40,543 nucleotides of DNA, from positions 1-40,543 of the forward strand of contig NZ_BCYP01000009.1 in NCBI RefSeq assembly GCF_001598255.1, given 5' to 3'. The notes under the pieces are model-generated. The model had not been told where the DNA came from, ran no database searches, and saw nothing but the letters and a program-made list of their open reading frames with translations. The position numbers and the translations under genes are program-made. Positions 36,001 to 40,543 of the stretch are shown piece by piece; position 1 is the stretch's first letter; each line of letters begins with the position of its first letter. This DNA is from Mitsuaria chitosanitabida ATCC BAA-476 = NBRC 102408. GTDB lineage: Bacteria; Pseudomonadota; Gammaproteobacteria; Burkholderiales; Burkholderiaceae_C.

Positions 36001-39000
36001 CGGAGACGCCGGACGATCAGGGCTGGATCCTGACCCCGGGCGTGCAGCGCTTCGGCGGCGACGTGATCGTGCCGATCGCCGGCGTGACGCTGGCGGACGG
36101 CACGGTCTATCCCAAGGGCAAGACGCTGAACTACGCGATCACGGCGCGCGACGTGACCTTGCCGGCGGGCACCCGCCTGCCCGTGGCGCTCACGCTCGAC
36201 GCGTCGCTCACCTTGCCCGTCGGCACGGTGCTGGCGGCCGACGTGAAGGCCGCCGACGGATCGGTGCTGCTCGCCGCGGGACGCGTCGTCGGCGCGGGCG
36301 GGCTGGTCGTGCCCGCGGGCGCGACGCTGGGCGCGGGCACGCGGCTCCCGTCCGCGCTCAAGGTGGGCATGCTGGCCTGGCCGAGTGGCGCGCCGCTGCC
36401 GGTCGACATGACGCAGGCGGGCAGCCTGGCGCTGCCGGTCGGGGCCCTGATCGCCTCGGGCACCCAGGTCGTCCTGACCTTGCCCGAGGGCGTGACCTCG
36501 GTGCCGCTGCGGTCCACGGACGCGTCGGGGCGACAGGGGCTGAACTGGTCGGTGGCGCAGATGTTGCCGGAGGGGTCGCAGTCCTGGAGCCTGCGCCTGG
36601 TCGCCGGCGCCGACCTCGACGCCGCCGACGCGCGACTGCGCAACACGCGCGGCACCGGCACGCTGACGCTGGCCGACACGCATTACGGCGTGAAGGTCAC
36701 GCCGGGCGGCGTGAAGATCGGGCTGAACTCGAATGGCGCCTTGGAGCTGTTCAGCAACTTCGGCCTGCCGGACGGCATCACCAACTGGCAGGACATGATC
36801 GGCAAGAGCGAGGATCAGATCATCCGGCTGTACCAGGTCCTGGGCTGGGGCGACTTCGGCCTGCCGATGGACTACTGGGACCCGACGGCGGGTCACATCC
36901 TCATGGGCCTCACGCTGCAAGGGGCCAACGAGGTCTTCAACGTGGCGGGCCTGCCGCCGGGCATGAACTCGATCAATGAGCTGATCGGCAAGACGGACCT
37001 GGAGCTGGTGCGTCTGTACGGCGCGTTCCAGTGGCAGGACTTCGGCATGCCGGACAACTTCTGGGCGCTGGGCGTGGGGAACGCGTCGACGCTCAACGGC
37101 CCGACGACGATCGTCGCGAAGGCGCCGGCCTTCAGCGTCGTGCGCACCGGCACCGGCGACCTGTCGATGGCGGCGGGCGGCGACCTGACGATGAAGTCGG
37201 CCTACGGCGTCTACACCGCGGGCACGGCGACCAGCCTGGGCAACGCGGCGCTCGACGCGAAGTTCAACCCGCCGCGCGGCGCGATCAACGGTGGCACCGT
37301 GCTGGGTGGCGCGGCGGAATCGCTGGCGCCGGCCTACGAGCGGCTGGTCGCGGGCGCCGACAGCCTCTATAAGGCCTGGTATCCGGACCGCGGCGGCAAC
37401 CTGAGCGTGGATGTCGGCGGCAACCTCACGGGAGACTCCTGGACCGCCAGCAGCGAGACGCGCGCGGCCAGCTCGTCCGTGGGCAACTGGCTGTGGCGTC
37501 AGGGCACCGGGGCGACCGCCGGCGTCGATGCCCAGCCCACCGCGTGGTGGATCAATTTCGGCAGCTACGTCGCGCCGGTGAGCGGTGTGCTCGGCGCGGA
37601 CACGGCCTGGCCGACCGTGAACGGCTTCACCGGCATCGGCACCTTGGGCGGCGGCGACGCGCGCATCCGTGTCGAGGGCGACGCGGGCGCGATCTCGCGG
37701 CGCACGACGGGCCCGGTCTTGCAGAACAGCCAGAGCGCGCTGACCGCGCGGGGTGAGGGGCTGGTGCTGGCCGTCGCGAGCAGCGGCAGGGTCCTGGGCG
37801 ACGGTAGCCTTCGACAGACGGGCGGCGGTGACCTGGACGTGCGCGTCGGCGGTGGCTGGAACAGCCACATCGAGGCACGCATGGAGGACAACGTCGGTGC
37901 GCAGGCTCAGACGCACGAGCTCTACGGGGCCCTGGTGAACCTGCGTGGCGCGATGAGTCTGTCGGCCGGACAGATCGGGACCGTGGAGCAGTTCTACGGA
38001 TCCGGGCAGGACGCGAAGGAGTTGCGCGCACCGGATCCGTATGCCTCGACGCTCACCCGAGCGACGGGCGGCTTGATGCTGATGCCGGGCGACGCCGGCA
38101 TCCGCATCGCCAGCCGCGGTGACCTTGTGCTGGGCGGCACCGGCGATCCGGGTCTGACGGGGACGGCCAACTTCAGCGCGTTCACGTCCTCGGCGGGCAA
38201 TGGTCAGCGCGGAAGCTCCTGGTTCAGCCTGTGGACCGATCGCACCGCGCTGCGACTGATGGCGGCGGGGGGACAACTGGTGCTGGATACCCGGGGCGGC
38301 GAGTCGGTGGCCAGGGCGGAGGTCGCGGACTACGACTACGGACGCAACGGCGGCTGGCTGCTGTTGCCCGGGGAGGTGGTCGCGGTGGCGCCGGTCGGCA
38401 GCGTCTACTACGGCAGCTCGGGCGCTAACCAACTGGCGGGAGCCTCGATGGCGCAGTGGACCACGGCCGGTCTGCTGCAGGCCCCGATGGGCGCTCGTCG
38501 CATCGAGCTGCTGGCCGGCCAGTCGCTGTATGGCGGCGGCTATGCGATCAGTTCGTCGGGCGCGGACGCGTCGATCATGGCCACCCCGCTGCATCCCGGG
38601 TTCGCCGGGTTCGACGCGAGCGGGAACCGGATCGTCACCAATGGGCTCGATGCCTACGCGGCGATCGATCGCGGGCTGCAGCCCTTGCTGATGTTCGGGG
38701 CGAACACCGTCAGCGGTGACCCCGCGACCCTGTCCACCGGGGCCGAGCCGTCGCGCTTCTACGCGGTCGCCGGCGACATCGTGGGTCTGCGCAGCGGCAC
38801 GACCGTCACTCTGAGGGGCACGCTGCGCGACGGCCAGCGCGATTACGTGGCGGCCGGTCCGGTGTCGATCAAGGCGGGCCGGGACATCGTCTACGCCGGC
38901 AACCGGCTGGGCGATCCGCTGACCACGACCTTCGAGTTCAGCGGCGACCTCACGCAGACCGCCACGCTCTCCGGCAACCTCGTCCTCAACACCGGCAGGA

Positions 39001-40439
39001 ACGACGTCTCCGTGATGCAGGCCGGTCGCGACATCCTCTACGCCAACGTCGACGTCGCCGGTCCCGGCACGCTGGAGATCACCGCCGGCCGCAACGTCAT
39101 CCAGAACGACAAGGCCGTGCTGCGCAGCATCGGACCGGTCGTCGCCGCGGACGCAAGACCTGGCGCCGGGATCGTCGTGCAGACGGGCCTGGGCGCGCAG
39201 GGGCCGGACTACGGCGACTTCCTCAAGCGCTACCTGGACCCGGCCAACCAGGCCGCGACCGGCACGCCGCTGGCCGACCAGCCCGGCAAGGTCGTCAAGA
39301 CCTATCGCGCCGAGCTGGCCGCCTGGCTGAAGGCGCGCTTCGACTTCAACGGCGGCGCCGACGAGGCCGCGAAGTTCTTCGCCGCGCTGCCGCCGGAGCA
39401 GCAGCGCATCTTCGCGCGCCAGGTGTTCTTCGCCGAGCTGCGCGAGGGCGGGCGCGAGTTCAACGCGGTCGCCGGTCCGCGCACGGGCAGCTATCTGCGC
39501 GGGCGCAACGCCATCGCGTCGATGTTCCCGGTCAAGGACGGCGGCAAGTCGGGCGGCGATCTGCTGATGTACGGCGGCTCGGGCATCCACACGGACCTGG
39601 GCGGCGACATCCAGGTGCTGACCCCCGGCGGCGCGCAGACCTACGGCATCGAGGGCGCCGCGCCCCCGGCCACCGCGGGCCTGATCACGCGCGGGCAGGG
39701 CGACATCCAGCTGTTCTCGCTGGGCAGCATCCTGCTGGGCCAGAGCCGCGTGATGACCACCTTCGGCGGCAGCATCCTGGCCTGGTCCGCGGGCGGGGAC
39801 ATCAACGCGGGCCGCGGCTCCAAGACCACGCTGGTGTTCACGCCGCCGCGGCGCGTCTACGACGAGGTGGGCAACGTCAGGCTCTCGCCCGACGTGCCCA
39901 GCACCGGCGCCGGCATCGCGACGCTCAATCCGCTGCCGGAGGTCAAGCCGGGCGACATCGACCTGATCGCGCCGCTGGGGACGGTGGACGCGGGGGAGGC
40001 CGGCATCCGGGTGTCCGGGAACATCAACATCGCGGCGCTGCATGTGGTCAACGCCGAGAACATCCAGGTGAAGGGCCAGTCGGCCGGTCTGCCGACGGTG
40101 GCGGCGGTCAACGTGGGCGCGCTGGCCAGCGCCAGCCAGGCGGCGGCCACCGCGGCGACCGCGGCGCAGGACGTGCTGCAGCGCGAGCGCGAGGCGGTGC
40201 GGCAGCAGAAGCCGTCGGTGTTCACGGTGCGCGTGCTGGGCTTCGGCGGGGATCCGGCGCCGACGCCGCCGGCGCAGCCCGCGTCGCCGTTGGGGCAGGC
40301 GACCGTGCCGTATGACCCGCGCAGTCCGGTGCAGGTGCTCGGGCATGGACAGGCGCTGGATCCCGCCGTGATGGCGCAACTGACCGAGACGGAGCGCAAG
40401 GCGCTGCTCGACGAGCGGAAGCGGCCGGCGAAGCCGTGA
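27042..40439 (+). CDS. Giant filamentous-haemagglutinin-like TpsA exoprotein (PdtA-like)
   Basis: The product has 4,465 residues. An extended signal peptide (about 1-65, ending near QAQAQ) is followed by the TPS secretion domain (about 165-310; NIEQTQSRAILNWETFNVGRN, and NRNGIVF at 248-254 in place of the canonical NPNGI). Long beta-helix repeats follow, then a C-terminal DUF3739-type region (about 3990-4345, GDFLKRYLDP...RRVYDEVGNVRLSPD...GTVDAGEAGIRVSG) and a disordered Ala/Gln/Pro tail. Two-partner TpsA proteins are exported by a TpsB/Omp85 pore, not encoded in this window and perhaps just downstream. The family provides adhesion and biofilm functions; PdtA of P. aeruginosa is the likely counterpart. 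A duplicated 46-residue non-helix module occurs at 36741-37064. ATG 27042 is chosen because the promoter candidate lies between it and 26850; ATG 27057 is an alternative. Confidence 0.92.
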   Translation: MTQKHMGLHAGAGRDERAGQGQGAGRDRRAVRVEGMDRSFALAPLARAAALMVAVGGTLAATQAQAQTAFSPAWFASKGAVQNSAAQTGRLPNGKPATGVAAAQQQSDAARQQLQRSIANLGLSAQAIAAEQARQAAARAAAGATAPTVPDGLGKGGLAVDTNSLTAGWLGAKAPTQTVNAGQTTVNIEQTQSRAILNWETFNVGRNTTVQFQQQADWAVLNKVNDPSARPSQIQGQIKGDGTVLIVNRNGIVFTGTSQINTRNLVAAAATITDDQFRKNGLYSTGSTPTFSDALGTVEVQAGARIATAKPGSSTQGGGYAMLVGAQVRNDGQIDTPSGQTVLAAGDAFVIRKGAGTDGNAGSTTVGNEVATTRKAGSLAGTVVNTGLITAATGDITLTGHDITQGGVVVATTSTAKRGTVHLSTRASDDTGTVTLAKGSTTAILLETASPTALDSQRDAALKAIGSTAGNNASGVFDNLSTIVDRRDLSRVEIVSGGTVAFEGSSLTLATGGEIAVQAVKRTLVDKGAELDVSGAVGVKVAMETNNLKLNAQGNEQRDAPVNRDDKSLNSLDLWIDRRKLVLVPAGTNGYTTDRWYTAGGLLEVSGYLATSGHGVGEWMAQGGTVTLAGGDVVTRAGSRVNLSGGTLDVAGGVVRQSWLKGADGHLYEVSSAPGDLLYKGLFQGYSGEHARWGASAQETFYNPLIAPQERLENGYTVGRDAGKLVIASRSAVLEGTIVGDTYQGPQQTKAPQAGVDGYYQSQDAAARGAQLIVGAYRPMYDAASSTVKYRLDAVVDSVALTPTAPALADGVKLGDAVAADRQGVITLGTDSLNAAGLGGVLIAAKSDIGVQGALQVADGGAITLYAPSVDVAAGLTAHGGTIRVGNVLRQSQGSSAGVLTGDEWLSAPGGAKTGVTLQGGAKLDASGRYTDLRAADGDARLMAWLDGGTVSIRSTDSVTLRKGSTIDVSSGAAVQGDGSTEGGKGGTVQLGAGIVFQNLTNRGAVLTMDATIKGHGVKGGGTLDIESASGIVIGGQAVSKRGVLAAGETSFVDLLLQEDYQVKAGDVLPVDYVSKSYVALPGQRLEGGSLATDVWYVLADDWTLPTPTIGSVNGVQADDGREWVMFNHSAPGSMVIPKGTRVHIYTFGGSGGFAGYAVEKKVFPDGMRLREPKDVTTPAGQIAPTDFTVAAGSRLPAGARLTRSVSVGDSTSLATDLFSSGFSAYNVRGRLGLAVPDGVTLDVTMPVLRADRSALPVGADPAAGFASWLPELYQENAVRGVLTQRKGASVSLAAGVADTVFSRLPDAERLTGRVIVGDDATVRVDPGQSISLSGREGLDVEGRLQARGGTVSLLGPRNFEATARRTDDLLGDPRASQRAITLGEQAVVDVSGTAAVATDAQGRRHGLVRDGGAIVIGGTLEEPKGRALSSDAFVVVREGALLDASGASAELDLPGVGRRTVASDGGSIQLASSNGIYLDGTVRARAGGGGASGGQLQLVLEALPYLTKGVDPEVLNLRDLVISQQRGATLAEGEALRYGHGALGVDQVRDGGFSSLTAYSNGAVSFAGDVKLSLDRELRLYSTALSSGTAAGTGRQVHLAAPYVMLSGVGDLGGPDQYTRPSYQGGNTTLASSATLTVEGSLIDLKGAVTLGLNAVVGDVKLDRAGFGQLNLLSQGDLRFIPDGGKPDGNANFDVELASTGSILMRAAQVYPSSGVIAKVTAGRRDGDFFVPGTRLVIERIDAGAVPPAIPSEAFGLLTLDGERIEQNGVVRAPMGRLQLGSLHTDSLTFGAGSLTSVSAAGLVMPYGGTADGVNYLINGKAAALAGVGNGPNLTLTGRSIEVGQGAVLDLSGGGDLRGAGFVSGRGGSTDARVSPLVQVGRDGFTLPGLATNPVYAIVPGYASSYAPTDKGGAVAPRIGQQIALRAGDVPGLPAGTYTLLPSNYALLPGAFRVELNGAAPAQSPDHAIAMRNGSYAVAGTLAVANTGLRDAMPTQVIVTPAEVLRRYSQYNETSYADFVRQQAVLNGTVRALLPADAKDLALQLVPGAGIGLRFDGTALFSAAKDGYGGTASLGVKGGGTSSTIDVLGDSESGAPGASGVSVRARDLNALGAARIVVGGTLGSSYGVRPSGSNESGFLDLTSSVGAVALRDGALLRAPEVFLLANGLDGGITIESGAGINTIGAGTTGVDSTNGYVYRPGATAVVGASNGQLQILAPQPDNAFSGSGPIRIGVAGDSVPSTPAQLYSEGTLVAATRSDFQLNDGVRYGTRNLTLAVGAVNAGSAEDLAAAQTRGALTPGLMLNQAVLDRLLKGDPISGAPALERLTLTAADSINLFGDVNLSTIDPATGKSRLANLVLSTPALYGHGDAGDVATIATGRLTWVGGTGDAPPPIVGGRGTGSGALQIKADVIEFGYGPQAQPNNIDDFGRTVLGFADVRMTATDRITANHKGSLSVYQSQSPGTGTKPTYTGGNLTLTAPLVTGQGASVNRITAGGDLQLLAPTGGPVTSVPKDVQTGAELDLQGASVRIDTVVALPSGKLVVKSDGDIVLTERSRLDLAGRAIAMQDVTRYSWGGDVTLQSAHGNLTQAAGSVIDLSATNNAAGLLSVIALDADAGRVDLDGKLLASASGRYDAGGTLVPYRAGGLDLRAQSLGDGAAGSTLTGEFATLNKTLNAGGFLGERSFQLKQGDLTIGDELKAREINVSLDGGKLTVTGKVDASGEQVGAIRLAAAGGLTVAGTASLDAHGTVLRVDSRGQIIDSPNRAMVTLDAGTGALTLGDGARIDLRHGTASTGGDGVARGTLDLYAARVGSTGSVHDTDAATFGDIAIDARGRIDVQGAKAIAVYGRQVYTDAPFGTDPAASGRPYQVVDQTYLDAKHAESTRFVDGALANGDLLNTKLAGLNNAAYRDVLHLRPAVEIDSATPDGDLVVRGDLDLSGQRYASLNPRTPRTAVYGSGEVGMLTLRAGGDLSIYGSINDGFAPPPETPDDQGWILTPGVQRFGGDVIVPIAGVTLADGTVYPKGKTLNYAITARDVTLPAGTRLPVALTLDASLTLPVGTVLAADVKAADGSVLLAAGRVVGAGGLVVPAGATLGAGTRLPSALKVGMLAWPSGAPLPVDMTQAGSLALPVGALIASGTQVVLTLPEGVTSVPLRSTDASGRQGLNWSVAQMLPEGSQSWSLRLVAGADLDAADARLRNTRGTGTLTLADTHYGVKVTPGGVKIGLNSNGALELFSNFGLPDGITNWQDMIGKSEDQIIRLYQVLGWGDFGLPMDYWDPTAGHILMGLTLQGANEVFNVAGLPPGMNSINELIGKTDLELVRLYGAFQWQDFGMPDNFWALGVGNASTLNGPTTIVAKAPAFSVVRTGTGDLSMAAGGDLTMKSAYGVYTAGTATSLGNAALDAKFNPPRGAINGGTVLGGAAESLAPAYERLVAGADSLYKAWYPDRGGNLSVDVGGNLTGDSWTASSETRAASSSVGNWLWRQGTGATAGVDAQPTAWWINFGSYVAPVSGVLGADTAWPTVNGFTGIGTLGGGDARIRVEGDAGAISRRTTGPVLQNSQSALTARGEGLVLAVASSGRVLGDGSLRQTGGGDLDVRVGGGWNSHIEARMEDNVGAQAQTHELYGALVNLRGAMSLSAGQIGTVEQFYGSGQDAKELRAPDPYASTLTRATGGLMLMPGDAGIRIASRGDLVLGGTGDPGLTGTANFSAFTSSAGNGQRGSSWFSLWTDRTALRLMAAGGQLVLDTRGGESVARAEVADYDYGRNGGWLLLPGEVVAVAPVGSVYYGSSGANQLAGASMAQWTTAGLLQAPMGARRIELLAGQSLYGGGYAISSSGADASIMATPLHPGFAGFDASGNRIVTNGLDAYAAIDRGLQPLLMFGANTVSGDPATLSTGAEPSRFYAVAGDIVGLRSGTTVTLRGTLRDGQRDYVAAGPVSIKAGRDIVYAGNRLGDPLTTTFEFSGDLTQTATLSGNLVLNTGRNDVSVMQAGRDILYANVDVAGPGTLEITAGRNVIQNDKAVLRSIGPVVAADARPGAGIVVQTGLGAQGPDYGDFLKRYLDPANQAATGTPLADQPGKVVKTYRAELAAWLKARFDFNGGADEAAKFFAALPPEQQRIFARQVFFAELREGGREFNAVAGPRTGSYLRGRNAIASMFPVKDGGKSGGDLLMYGGSGIHTDLGGDIQVLTPGGAQTYGIEGAAPPATAGLITRGQGDIQLFSLGSILLGQSRVMTTFGGSILAWSAGGDINAGRGSKTTLVFTPPRRVYDEVGNVRLSPDVPSTGAGIATLNPLPEVKPGDIDLIAPLGTVDAGEAGIRVSGNINIAALHVVNAENIQVKGQSAGLPTVAAVNVGALASASQAAATAATAAQDVLQREREAVRQQKPSVFTVRVLGFGGDPAPTPPAQPASPLGQATVPYDPRSPVQVLGHGQALDPAVMAQLTETERKALLDERKRPAKP
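36741..37064 (+). repeat. Duplicated 46-residue module inside the haemagglutinin
   Basis: Unit 1 (36741-36878) and unit 2 (36927-37064) each encode 46 residues with 18 identities and no gaps. The shared pattern is xExF...GLPxG...IGK......RLY...WxDFGxP..(Y/F)W. Units are spaced 62 codons apart. They look helical, with aromatic residues, unlike the surrounding beta-helix. Confidence 0.75.
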
Positions 40440-40457
40440 GGCTCTGGGCTGCGACGG

Positions 40458-40495
40458 CCCTCACCCCAGCCCTCTCCCGCGCAGCGGGAGAGGGG
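40458..40495 (-). repeat. REP-like intergenic palindrome, copy 3 (inverted)
   Basis: CCCTCACCCCAGCCCTCTCC then CGC-GCA-GCG and GGAGAGGG. This is the reverse complement of the core at 18-64 and 17926-17965. It begins 19 bases after the haemagglutinin stop and could also act as a terminator or mRNA-protecting stem. Nothing else is visible to the window end. Confidence 0.7.
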
Positions 40496-40543
40496 GCCGC
40501 GAGTGCCAAGCATCTGCGTTGCGGAACCCAGCATCTTGAGGTC

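Noticed and set aside
33765-40379. Antisense open frame of about 2,200 codons opposite the haemagglutinin, and a second of about 1,800 codons at 26973-32396
   Set aside because: Very high GC at third codon positions removes stop codons on the opposite strand. The products are Arg/His/Gln-rich with no domains, and the sense strand encodes a clear TpsA protein.
27042-40439. RGD motifs in the haemagglutinin (for example in VVRGDLDLSG and ASRGDLVLGG)
   Set aside because: They lie in repeat coils where G-D is frequent. Chance occurrence is likely in a protein of this size, and nothing supports integrin binding.

Overview
The window is high-GC DNA with densely packed genes and looks like a betaproteobacterial chromosome, most likely Burkholderiales. 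This rests on the Burkholderiales-type general porin, the family mix, and strong G/C preference at third codon positions. A Roseateles/Mitsuaria-like source is only a guess. There are no rRNA, tRNA, CRISPR or complete insertion-sequence signatures.

Region 1 (1-9657) holds ordinary accessory metabolism and transport. It contains a YddG-type aromatic amino acid exporter, a trimeric porin, an AraC regulator divergent from a fosmidomycin-resistance-type MFS pump, an anchored unknown protein followed by an Asp/Glu racemase, a 4-bp-overlapping pair (cysteine-hydrolase-like protein plus two-helix membrane protein) on the minus strand, a VOC protein overlapping a GhrA-type hydroxypyruvate reductase, and an exported unknown protein.

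Region 2 (9837-23403) is a type II secretion system (T2SS) in three blocks. gspG-K-L-M-D-E-F run forward, gspH-I-J run in reverse, and gspC is forward and divergent from gspH. A DING/PstS-like phosphate-binding protein gene sits between the first two blocks. The secretin carries its own lipobox and a C-terminal SPOR-like domain, GspC is short and lacks a PDZ domain, and gspN and a prepilin peptidase gene are absent. The short GspC, self-lipidated secretin and DING neighbour match the Hxc-type T2SS of Pseudomonas aeruginosa.

Region 3 (23562-40439) holds a transposase-derived stand-alone DUF772 protein, then a cell-surface-signalling cassette: an STN/TonB-C-like protein without a barrel, a FecI-type ECF sigma factor and a FecR-type anti-sigma factor. 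These are followed by a 4,465-residue filamentous-haemagglutinin-like TpsA exoprotein. The set (STN protein, ECF sigma, FecR, Hxc-like T2SS, DING protein, giant TpsA) parallels the P. aeruginosa vreAIR-hxc-lapA-pdtA (PUMA3) locus.

The main new observation is a bipartite motif, GCTGCGG(T/G)TT, exactly 14 nt, then CGTC(T/A)(A/G)G. It occurs upstream of three genes: the DUF772 protein, the anti-sigma factor and the haemagglutinin. It is a strong candidate for the promoter of the local ECF sigma factor, and it would place a domesticated transposase fragment inside the regulon.
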